From NCBI RefSeq assembly GCF_032854445.1, contig NC_088302.1, positions 40,368,191 to 40,432,190 on the forward strand: DNA of 64,000 nucleotides, in the 5' to 3' direction. Source of the DNA: Liolophura sinensis (lineage: Eukaryota > Mollusca > Polyplacophora > Chitonida > Chitonidae). The translations under genes and the position numbers were made by a program. Positions 59,601-64,000 of the stretch are shown here, in pieces (within the stretch, counting starts at the first letter, position 1; every line of letters starts with the position of its first letter). Below the pieces are notes generated by a model. That model saw only the letters and a program-made list of their open reading frames with translations, was not told where the DNA came from and ran no database searches.

Positions 59601-62055
59601 TAATCAAATTTCAAAATTTCAGAGGCCCCCACATGAGCCCCTTCTGTTGGCCTGGAAAAACACTGTTCAGGAGGTCCCAAAAATTAAAACAAAGTTAGTT
59701 GGGTGTGTGGACAGCTTCAAAACTCTATGCTAGAGATCATGTAGCTGGGAATACATTGGTATAACTTTCTGAACTGTCAATGATATCACCACTGCCAGAT
59801 GCTTTGGTGGTTAGAAAATGTATCTGTTTACTTATACACTGTTGTCAAGTGGAAACAATAGTAGTGTCAACAGAAAGGACAGGTGCATTTTAGATGCAGA
59901 AAGGTTCACATATAAAGACAACACTGACATGTTCCATCCTTTAATCTTCATGCAACATGACATGATTTTGGCTCTCCTCTTCCTTATGTATAAATGTTTT
60001 GGACAATGTAAATTGGGCCAAATCTGGTGATCTGTGCAGGGGCTCCCTTAGGTGCTTACACTTTTCATACTTTTAGACAAGCAGATTCATTCAGCATCAA
60101 GGACAGAATAAATGTCTGATCCTTCACATGAAGAAAGAATCCCCTAAATCTCACAAAGTTGAATTAAAATTAGAAAATTTAAGAAAATGGAAACAGATTT
60201 GTCAGTATAGATTGTATTTTACTAGGTCATGAGGTTCCACTTCACCCTGGCAAAAGTATTAACTGAACAGAATTTTAGTTATATTTTCACATAGTCACCC
60301 CCTCTGTACAGACCCTGACAATGTTAACATGAACTGTTGACTTAAATTGTACTGTAAAAATGCTTAGCTAATGTGTACTTGTTAGTTTTATAGCACAGAT
60401 CTAAGAACATTCATTTTGAGAATTGCCAAATATTGGGTGACATAATTTATTACTGCGGTCTGATCAATGTTGAGGAATTTTAATTGTGATTGATCATTTG
60501 AACAGGACTAGGATAGTTTTCCCTTCTGCAAAGCAAAAAAAAAAAAAAGAGATACCTACCCTATTTTGTTACAAAGGGCTTGTACAATCAAGCAAACAAT
60601 ATTTTAATTTTGGTCAATGATAGATAGATATTTAAAAAAAACTCAATATGGCACTATTACAGGGCAGTTAGATCTGAAAGAAACTCAAAACGATCTTGAA
60701 AAAACTCAATACTTCTGATAGGGTAGTTAACATTTTGACGTCTACATGTATAAACCCCTGCATGTTGGAGAGCAGGAAAGCGGAAAAACTTACTTAAGAT
60801 ATCAGGATTCGGTATATGTACGCATCTCAGTTAACCTGCTGAAGCACACCAGCCCATTAAAACATCAATATGTCAAACTCCCAAGTAATGGGTCGGGGAC
60901 AGGTGAAGGGTTGGGAGTGCTTGCATAGATGTATCGAAACTAGCAGGATAGCATCTGAAGCCAAACTCCTAAGAAAATGTACCATCATTCTTTGATATTT
61001 TCAACCACATATGCAATCAATATTTTGAAACATTTTGAGAGAGCTATAGAGTGTAAAGGAATAAATGAATTTGCAATTTTATGACGCTCGCATTTTTAGT
61101 GACACAAATAAATCATTTAAACATTTTCATAATAAATAGATGCATAAATTCCACCGAAAAAAGTGCTTTTGAAGATTTAAGATTTACAGAAGTTCTTATA
61201 CATATATGTACATACGGCAAACAAATGCAAAAAAAATATACCCATAAAACGTCTTTAAAACGTATTGTGAGGGCATTAACTTGAACTATGTACCAGAATC
61301 TCAGCGCACAATGTTTATCCAATGCCTCTGTTTCGTGGAACAGTTTCCTAGCTAGCAGGTATCAAGATGACCTGATATCCGTATCAGACACGACAGGTTA
61401 CGAATGCTTCAGACAGCCCCAACCCATAGTGTCAACTGGTGTGGACACACCCTGTCTTTTACACTACATGTACACATGTACACAATTGCATGTCAGACAA
61501 AAACCCTCCACAAGCTTAATGTGTACCTTTATTATTTTTGACAAAAATAAATACACATGTATTAAAGTGCAATACTGAAACTCAAATGTACACTTCAGAC
61601 TGGCAAAGAAAGGAAAGTGGAACAACTTTCCCGGCAAATCAAAAACAAGGCTCCCGGGTGTGAGGCCTGCACCTTAGCCTCGGAAGCTCAGGCATTCCAG
61701 ATGTTCTGAACACTTTCGAGCCAATAAATATATATATAAACAGGTTTGAACAGAGCATAAATGATACTAAAAAAGTACTAAAAATTTGTGAGGTAATGCG
61801 GAACTATATCAGCTTCATATAATGGTTCCCATCAACGCATGTACGCTATATGAATCTCCATTCACACTTTACACATGTAGGTTAATACAGCACGGTTTTG
61901 ACGTACATGTACCTGGCAGAAGTTAAAGGCTGTGGTTGTATGATATGTGACCAATCAGTAAAGACTTACTTGTATCCCGTGCCATCACCAACGTTCAGTT
62001 CGGGAGGGGGAGAGAACTCTCTCTTTAACAGCTGACCGGATAGTTTGAGTAAACC
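32497..62055 (-). CDS. FCHSD2: FCHSD2 / nervous wreck-like F-BAR and double SH3 protein (17 exons, 5' end missing)
   Basis: Gene-level entry, minus strand. Exons (high to low): 62055-61970, 51195-51051, 50436-50300, 49049-48986, 47545-47417, 45017-44895, 44288-44193, 43515-43372, 43198-43100, 41422-41371, 39953-39841, 39185-39042, 38235-38152, 37860-37596, 37220-37027, 36257-36161, 32693-32497. All junctions are GT-AG and in phase, giving about 722 residues. Residues 1-341 match the F-BAR domain of FCHSD1/2 and Drosophila Nwk ([32 protein letters not shown]). An acidic linker follows ([11 protein letters not shown]), then SH3-1 (about 433-491), a Ser/Thr-rich linker, SH3-2 (562-620, ALYDYEG) and a Pro-rich tail. 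This family couples curved membranes to WASP/Arp2/3 actin assembly in endocytosis and synaptic growth (family knowledge). The first ~50 F-BAR residues lie past 64000. The last exon is the least certain. Confidence 0.92.
33717..33810 (-). mobile_element. SINE fragment, major family
   Basis: Plus strand TTATCTGATTGGCATTTTAC, ACTCAAGAATATTTCACTCA and GATGGCAGCCAGCTTTATGG. Only the 3' third is preserved. Confidence 0.8.
34429..34500 (-). CDS. FCHSD2: Candidate cassette exon of the FCHSD2-like gene
   Basis: On the minus strand a strong donor (GATGATGATG then GTAAGT) ends a frame reading [18 protein letters not shown] then LPDDD. With an acceptor at 34502-34501 (weak, gtgaag) the exon is 72 nt, phase 1 in and 1 out, so it could be included between 36161 and 32693 without changing frame. 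A stronger-looking acceptor (attacag after a pyrimidine tract) would instead give a 20-nt exon from 34448, which shifts frame. Likely one of the two is real, given the donor. Confidence 0.35.
35622..35711 (+). repeat. G-rich tract with G-quadruplex potential
   Basis: Runs such as GGAGGGGAGGGGGAGAG, then GGTGGGTGGGTGGGTAGG and GGGGTGGGGGAGCGGG on the plus strand. At least four G-tracts of three or more occur within 35 bases. It lies in an intron of the minus-strand gene, so the RNA would be C-rich. Confidence 0.8.
36161..36257 (-). CDS. FCHSD2: Pro-rich tail exon
   Basis: Minus acceptor actcttccag, donor GTAAAC. Encodes [20 protein letters not shown] then [12 protein letters not shown]. Pro-rich stretches after SH3-2 are typical of FCHSD tails and can serve as SH3 ligands. 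Leaves one base (G). Confidence 0.8.
36258..37026. other. Intron, nothing recognised
   Basis: AT-rich. A short stretch at 36690-36800 repeats TTCAATATTAAGTATT-like words without clear periodicity. Confidence 0.6.
37027..37220 (-). CDS. FCHSD2: SH3 domain 2 exon
   Basis: Minus acceptor tatcccacag, donor GTAAGA. Encodes the whole SH3 fold: [18 protein letters not shown], then [18 protein letters not shown] and SLVVEEM. The ALYDY, WW and GxFP positions that form the ligand groove are all intact. The sequence is very close to the second SH3 domain of FCHSD2 (family knowledge). Confidence 0.96.
37221..37595. other. Intron, nothing recognised
   Basis: AT-rich intron without notable repeats. Confidence 0.6.
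37596..37860 (-). CDS. FCHSD2: SH3-1 end and inter-SH3 linker exon
   Basis: Minus acceptor atattccag, donor GTTAGT. Encodes [18 protein letters not shown], the last strands of SH3-1, and then about 70 residues of Ser/Gly/Pro-rich linker ([15 protein letters not shown] ... [16 protein letters not shown]). Leaves one base. Confidence 0.92.
38152..38235 (-). CDS. FCHSD2: SH3-1 central exon
   Basis: Phase 0/0 exon of 28 codons. Encodes [18 protein letters not shown] then [10 protein letters not shown], the RT-loop and the conserved Trp of the first SH3 domain. Compare ASQPDELTIEE ... DWVK in vertebrate FCHSD2. Confidence 0.94.
38284..38482 (-). mobile_element. SINE, major family, internally deleted
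   Basis: Plus strand: (TATT)n, GATTGTTGTTTTATGCCGGC, CAGCCAGCATTATGGTCGGA, CATGAGCTGGATTTGACCTC and GAGAGGCTCCTGGGTCACTG. Body sequence after ATGCC is missing, and the tRNA head ends at CATGCTGCC. Confidence 0.85.
38655..38915 (+). repeat. 44-bp tandem array, about 6 units
   Basis: Units contain ATGGAAGCAGGTGAATGGCC, TAAAATGTGACATTTCAGTC and AAAA, with starts at 38701, 38745 and 38789 (period 44). It lies in the intron separating the two SH3-1 exons. Confidence 0.93.
39042..39185 (-). CDS. FCHSD2: Acidic linker and start of SH3-1
   Basis: Minus acceptor tattttgcag, donor GTATAT, phase 0/0. Encodes [20 protein letters not shown] then [12 protein letters not shown]. The acidic stretch corresponds to EGEEFEDNMD-type sequence before SH3-1 in vertebrate FCHSD2. 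Confidence 0.92.
39186..39840. other. Intron with pyrimidine-rich 5' portion
   Basis: From about 39640 to 39840 the plus strand is C/T-rich (many CCCTCC and CTCCTTAC words), so the pre-mRNA is purine-rich next to the exon donor. No other feature. Confidence 0.6.
39841..39953 (-). CDS. FCHSD2: Post F-BAR linker exon
   Basis: Minus acceptor tatgttccag, donor GTAAAG. Encodes [20 protein letters not shown] then [24 protein letters not shown] aligns with VSVDTWL at the end of the F-BAR region of FCHSD2. An internal GTCTCC at the Gln-Val position is a weaker alternative donor. Confidence 0.85.
39954..41370. other. Intron, nothing recognised
   Basis: AT-rich. A 124-codon plus-strand frame at 41026-41400 runs antisense over the neighbouring exon and shows no domain, so it is not annotated. 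Confidence 0.6.
41371..41422 (-). CDS. FCHSD2: Short F-BAR exon
   Basis: 52-nt exon with minus acceptor ccctggcag and donor GTAAGC. Encodes [17 protein letters not shown], aligning with IKLKAEARLDLLKQIG of FCHSD2. Leaves one base that makes Val with the next exon. Confidence 0.92.
41759..42927 (+). repeat. 46-bp tandem array of hairpin units, about 25 copies
   Basis: Each unit contains CAGGGTGATCCACACACCCTG, a 7-bp perfect inverted repeat (CAGGGTG/CACCCTG) with a 7-base loop, then CACTCTACTATCTGTCTTTA and CAAAT. The variant CACCCGGC marks positions 41883, 42251 and 42665, 8 and 9 units apart, so blocks of 8-9 units have been duplicated. It occupies most of the intron just downstream of the exon at 43100. 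Confidence 0.96.
43100..43198 (-). CDS. FCHSD2: F-BAR exon
   Basis: Phase 0/0, 33 codons. Minus acceptor cgcgttgcag, donor GTAAGA. Encodes [20 protein letters not shown] then [13 protein letters not shown], aligning with LEQKIDEARENIRKAE of FCHSD2. Confidence 0.93.
43372..43515 (-). CDS. FCHSD2: F-BAR exon with the EARKWA motif
   Basis: Phase 0/0, 48 codons. Minus acceptor tgattttcag, donor GTAAGA. Encodes [20 protein letters not shown] then [35 protein letters not shown] is the matching stretch in vertebrate FCHSD2. Confidence 0.95.
43516..44192. other. Intron with a two-copy imperfect duplication
   Basis: About 43818-43895 and 43913-44007 share GTTAAGAAGTCCTTTACTGT-like sequence, TGTTAAAATTTTGT, GTCTCCAG and TTGACTTTTCATGGA, with an insert in the second copy. 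Nothing else noted. Confidence 0.65.
44193..44288 (-). CDS. FCHSD2: F-BAR exon
   Basis: Phase 0/0, 32 codons. Minus acceptor atctttcag, donor GTAAGA. Encodes [17 protein letters not shown] then [15 protein letters not shown], aligning with VVRDYNLQLFLQENAVF and FQFQPCDSDT of FCHSD2. Confidence 0.95.
44771..44940 (-). repeat. 78-bp tandem duplication of an F-BAR exon tail and its donor
   Basis: The motif ACTCCTGCT recurs at 44771, 44849 and 44927 (period 78). The complete copy at 44811-44855 repeats the last 39 nt of the exon at 44895-45017 plus its GTAAGT donor. The copy differs from the parent at two adjacent bases, which changes Ala to Val. Confidence 0.93.
44817..44855 (-). CDS. Candidate nascent 39-nt exon (duplicated exon tail)
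   Basis: Minus strand: a pyrimidine-rich GCCTTTGTCTTGACAG acceptor, then 39 nt encoding [13 protein letters not shown], then a GTAAGT donor. It starts and ends in phase 0, matching both neighbours, so inclusion would insert a second copy of [13 protein letters not shown] into the F-BAR helix without frameshift. A 36-nt version using the next AG is equally in frame. Splicing is unproven. Confidence 0.35.
44895..45017 (-). CDS. FCHSD2: F-BAR exon (parent of the duplicated tail)
   Basis: Phase 0/0, 41 codons. Minus acceptor gttttaaag, donor GTAAGT. Encodes [20 protein letters not shown] then [12 protein letters not shown], aligning with ALDGNVYDHLKDYLIAFSRT of FCHSD2. Confidence 0.95.
45089..45186 (-). 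mobile_element. SINE fragment, major family
   Basis: Plus strand ATTTTGATTGGTGTTTTACA, ACTCAAGAATATTTCATG and CCAGCATTACAGTGGGAGGA. 3' third only. Confidence 0.8.
45465..45626 (-). mobile_element. SINE fragment, major family
   Basis: Plus strand TTTATTTATTTGATTGGTGT, AAGAATATTTCATTCATACG, CCAGCATTACGGTGGGAGGA, CACAACCATCCGCAGGATGC and GTCTGGAGAGGAAG. The tRNA head is missing. Confidence 0.85.
47050..47215. repeat. Dispersed repeat copy (CCTTGCTCTG family)
   Basis: Shares TGACACCAGGCCAACCAGTC, CTATTTCCTTGCTCTGACC, CAACACCAAGC and TTAAAGTCTTTGGTATGA with the copies at 47690-47790 and 50036-50250. The longest copy ends in GGGTTTGGTTCCAGGTCTCC, which resembles a tRNA box B, so this may be another SINE. 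Confidence 0.6.
47417..47545 (-). CDS. FCHSD2: F-BAR core exon
   Basis: Phase 0/0, 43 codons. Minus acceptor gtttttgcag, donor GTAAGG. Encodes [20 protein letters not shown] then [42 protein letters not shown] in FCHSD2 is nearly the same; this is the most conserved F-BAR stretch of the family. Confidence 0.96.
47546..48985. other. Intron with dispersed repeat and 73-bp palindromic array
   Basis: Contains a dispersed repeat copy around 47690-47790 and the array at 48085-48620. Nothing else recognised. Confidence 0.6.
48085..48620 (+). repeat. 73-bp tandem array with palindromic core, about 7 units
   Basis: Units containing AAATCACACAGCACAGTACT start near 48158, 48231, 48304, 48377, 48450, 48523 and 48596 (period 73). 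Each carries CAGCACAGTACTGTGTGGTG and GCTGTATAGCAGG. CACAGTACTGTG is a perfect palindrome, flanked by CAG/CTG-type words that extend the stem (CAGCA ... TGCTG). Confidence 0.95.
48986..49049 (-). CDS. FCHSD2: Short F-BAR exon
   Basis: 64-nt exon. Minus acceptor ttttcag, donor GTAAGC. First base completes Arg with AG from 50301-50300, then [20 protein letters not shown] and K. It aligns with SKLSLFQSRISLQKASVK of FCHSD2, filling the gap between neighbouring F-BAR exons. Confidence 0.9.
49378..49475 (-). mobile_element. SINE fragment, major family
   Basis: Plus strand TTATTTGGTGTTTTACGCCG, TACTCAAGAATATTTCACGT and TTGTGGGAGGAAACCCACAG. Tail third only. Confidence 0.8.
50036..50250. repeat. Dispersed repeat, longest copy
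   Basis: TATAAGGACACCAACCCAAC, CTGTTTCCTTGCTCTACAA, GAGTGCCAAGCATCAAGCAG, AACCTGGGTTTGGTTCCAGG and CTCCCGACCTCCACACTCTA. Related copies at 47050-47215 and 47690-47790. Confidence 0.6.
50300..50436 (-). CDS. FCHSD2: F-BAR exon
   Basis: Minus acceptor cctgtcag, donor GTAAGA. Encodes [19 protein letters not shown] then [20 protein letters not shown], aligning with CVDQLTKIQTELQETVKDLA and EQMAHAVREKAD of FCHSD2. Ends with two bases (AG). Confidence 0.95.
50437..51050. other. Intron with a SINE tail scrap
   Basis: A short SINE-tail-like piece (TTTATTTTATTTGACTGGGT, GCCATTCTCAGG) at 50468-50512. Otherwise AT-rich. Confidence 0.5.
51051..51195 (-). CDS. FCHSD2: F-BAR exon
   Basis: Minus acceptor cttgtgcag, donor GTAAGA. 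Encodes [20 protein letters not shown] then [20 protein letters not shown]. It aligns with PVWKSFLEGTMQVAQSRM of FCHSD2. Begins with one base (G) that completes Lys from 61971-61970, or Arg if the candidate microexon is used. Confidence 0.94.
53685..53845 (+). repeat. Short direct repeats (AAACAAGTAAAGTCTTAAAT)
   Basis: AACAAGTAAAGTCTTAAATA recurs twice and a variant (AGACAAGTTAAGTCTTAAAT) once, at about 66-bp and 55-bp spacing. Confidence 0.75.
54659..54898 (-). mobile_element. SINE, major family, best-preserved copy
   Basis: On the minus strand: GGGCCTCCGTGGCTCAGTTG (box A) and GTTGGCGCGCTAGCGCAGCG, then GCTGGCTTCCTCTCCGGCTG, GCAACCTGCGGATGGTCGTG, CCATCATAATGCTGGCTGC, ATATTCTTGAGTACGGCGTA and a tail of (AATA)n. 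It lacks about 30 bp around box B. At least ten other pieces of the family lie in this window. Confidence 0.92.
55064..55560 (+). repeat. 127-bp tandem array, 4 units
   Basis: AAGGTTTGGATGAACTACTT-type starts at 55064, 55191, 55318 and 55445, exactly 127 bp apart. Units share CAGCCATGACGGAGCAATGT, TGCTATATCAGCCAATGTTA and TCCAATATGGCTGACAAGCT. Confidence 0.95.
56165..56179 (-). CDS. FCHSD2: Candidate 15-nt microexon of FCHSD2-like gene
   Basis: On the minus strand, a pyrimidine-rich tract (ACCCTTCTCTGTTCTCTGCG) and TCTGAAG acceptor precede GAGATCCCCAGGACG, followed by a GTACGT donor. Length is a multiple of three and both phases match, so inclusion changes GYK-TAVTVWR to [16 protein letters not shown] 12-nt version using the next AG also keeps frame. 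There is no RNA support, and such short matches arise by chance in a 10.8-kb intron. Confidence 0.3.
58678..58735 (-). mobile_element. tRNA-like fragment, probably a SINE head
   Basis: Minus strand CTGCCTCGGTAGCTCAGTCG and GTAGAGTTTCCGCTTCGGAG followed by CAGTCAGATCCAGGC. The box A region is perfect, but the 3' half does not complete a tRNA cloverleaf, so it is not called as a tRNA gene. Confidence 0.5.
61970..62055 (-). CDS. FCHSD2: F-BAR exon, most upstream in window
   Basis: Minus acceptor gttgttgcag, donor GTAAGT. Encodes [20 protein letters not shown] then NVGDGTGYK, aligning with GMQKLASQYLKRDWPGVKAD of FCHSD2. Phase 0 at the start; ends with AA. Upstream exons encoding the first F-BAR helix (about 50-60 residues) are not visible before 64000. 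Confidence 0.88.
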
Positions 62056-64000
62056 CTGCAACAACAACAATATACAGTGAACTCTCACAATATACCACAT
62101 AAACAGTGTGAGTAATCCAGTGAGTAAGCAGTAATAAGACATCAAGATATTTTAATACCTACAATATATATGTGTTACCGTTATTTTTGATTAGACATAC
62201 ATGTAAGCGCATATATTATGACAAAGAATATTAATACTATATAATTAAAGTTAACCAACTCCCAAAAGAAAATGGACTGAAGCATTTGAACTGTGTGTAT
62301 GAAAGAACCAGGGCTTACAAAACAGTACTGACAACATGGTTCAAATAGGTTTACTACTGCAAGACAATTTATGTGCCCTAAAAAACAAAATTTTCAGTGG
62401 TTTCTTAATCTGACAGATGTGACATCAATCAGGCAAATATGACAATAAATGGCAATTTTGCTGAATGAATGAAAACTTGGGGTTTAATGTTGCATGCTGA
62501 ATTGAATGCCAACAAAAATGTTACTTAGGTAGGTTGGGAGTGCAGCATCTTTTGAGGACATTCGTTAATGACAGGTTACTTAAAAGTGCTACTTCAGTCC
62601 TAAGAGAAGCTAAGCGGAAATATTAAAATGATATGAAGCATACCCTAAGGAACATAGCTAACACCTGGGTTCAAAAAGATTTACAACGAATAACACTACT
62701 TAACCCGTATAAGTGAAGATTCCTCAAAACGAAATCTTCGACAGTTTCCGTAAAATTTTCCTGATGTGACATGATAATGCTCTTTATGTGACGATGATTC
62801 AAGTAGATTTTACGTCGAGTAAGACAGTTATGCTGGAATAACGTCATGCGCGTTGGAAAGTGCGACGTCATTTGTTGCCATACATCAGGAATGGGTGACA
62901 CCAAGCCTTCTTGTATGATGTCACACCAAGCAAAATTGGAAACGACAGAAAACTTTTCTTTCTGTACTAGCCTCCGAATATAGTGACGGCTGTTTTAATA
63001 CACTGCTATCTTTTAACAATTTAGGAAAGCAATTCAGACTACCTCAATCCTTATCATTTAACCGTCCTATTAAGACTTTCAGGTTTTCACACTGTAGTAG
63101 CTCTTTAACTGATATGTGACTGAAGTTTATTAACATCTGAGGAAGTTACATGCAGAAGAGACAGAAAAATGATATTTCCATACCACATCCTTAAAAGTTT
63201 AAACATGACACTAGATACAGTGCTACTTCTTCAGAATTTAGGGGAAAGGTCAGATTATCTCAATCCCTATCATTTAATCTTTTTTTTCCCAAATGAAGGC
63301 TTTAGAAATGTAGAAATCAATATTTCTGGTCAGGTACACCATGGTACACATACAATTTAAGGCCTGCTATACTTGCACTTTATGAATACGAGTACAAATT
63401 TGGATCGGATTCAAGGGAAATCTATAATCTGATTGAACATCGTTCCGTTTGTCTTTGACCCGCAGAGTTGTTCATGGTTCTCTGCTTTCTAACAAACTGC
63501 TGAATTGCTCACTGAACTGTCACCCTTCACCCTTCATACACAGTTTATATACAAATGCTTTCTCTGTAGCAGATCATTTATTCTCACATTTTTATATTAA
63601 GACAAATTGACCACCTGCCAGAAAGCTGACCGACGATCACCCCCAAACAAAAACACCATAGCTTTCCGCAGTTAAACAACAATCCCACTGCCGACATCCC
63701 GGATGTGGTGGCACCTTTTTTGCAGCCCAAGGTAATTTGAACAGAATCTTTCACACTGATGTATTGGAGACGTCCAAATATATATATGTTTTAACACTCC
63801 ACAGGCTCTAAATTCTAACTGATCACGATAAAATTAGGCAGATAATTTTTTTTCAATACAGGTCAGCTGAGCAAATCCAACTCTGCCACAAAGTTGCAGA
63901 TGATGACTGCATCATCACCAGTGAAATATGAATGTTAATGGAATGTGCTCTTTATATTGTAAACTTGGAAGGAATTTACAGATGTCTGTTCAATTTTGTG
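62056..64000. other. 5' intron sequence, nothing coding seen
   Basis: A short direct repeat pairs CAGACTACCTCAATCCTTAT (63035) with CAGATTATCTCAATCCCTAT (63250), 215 bp apart. The 77-codon minus frame at 62671-62904 has no recognisable domain or splice context. Confidence 0.5.

Larger units (their letters stand above)
51196..61969. other. 10.8-kb intron of FCHSD2-like gene
   Basis: The largest intron. Contains TCTTAAATATTTAA repeats (53690-53845), a full SINE (54659-54898), a 127-bp array (55064-55560), a candidate 15-nt microexon (56165-56179) and a tRNA-like fragment (58678-58735). The remainder is AT-rich with nothing supported. Confidence 0.65.

Noticed and set aside
62671-62904. Minus-strand 77-codon frame as a possible first F-BAR exon
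   Set aside because: The translation does not resemble the F-BAR N-terminus, and no fitting donor is in phase with 62055.

Overview
The window is eukaryotic, AT-rich (roughly 60-65% A+T by eye) genomic DNA with small exons, GT-AG introns, tRNA-derived SINEs, a LINE remnant and many minisatellites. The SINE families and the two gene structures suggest a lophotrochozoan, most likely a mollusc (possibly a bivalve); this is inference from pattern memory, not a search. I found no bacterial features, CRISPR array, rRNA gene or intact tRNA gene.

Two convergent (tail-to-tail) multi-exon genes account for all coding sequence I can support. On the + strand, 4266-20311, is the 3' part of a TGFBI/periostin-type matrix gene: an EMI domain in two exons, then four FAS1 (fasciclin) domains in ten exons, ending in a stop at 20309-20311 with AATAAA at 20666. 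All 12 exons have consensus splice sites and matching phases; together they give 617 residues. The signal-peptide exon was not found. On the - strand, 62055 down to 32497, is the body and 3' end of an FCHSD2/nervous wreck-type gene (F-BAR domain plus two SH3 domains, an actin and membrane-remodelling adaptor). Seventeen exons are phase-consistent and give about 722 residues. The first F-BAR exon(s) lie beyond 64000, and the extreme C-terminus is uncertain.

The 12 kb between the genes (20312-32496) and the introns hold little besides repeats. There are tandem arrays with periods of 33, 44, 46, 64, 73, 78, 83, 127 and about 151 bp, a tRNA-headed SINE in about a dozen full or truncated copies, a second SINE family, a degenerate non-LTR retrotransposon end inside a fasciclin intron, and simple repeats.

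The most interesting observation is that in both genes the 3' tail of a coding exon, with its splice donor and adjoining intron, has been tandemly duplicated into the intron. In the EMI exon this gives five GTAAGT donors in a row at about 151-bp spacing, with alternating copies that have gained an AG acceptor and could act as 9-nt microexons. In the F-BAR exon at 45 kb, a 78-bp duplication creates a complete, in-frame 39-nt candidate exon. These look like nascent alternative exons or decoy donors and can be tested with RNA data.
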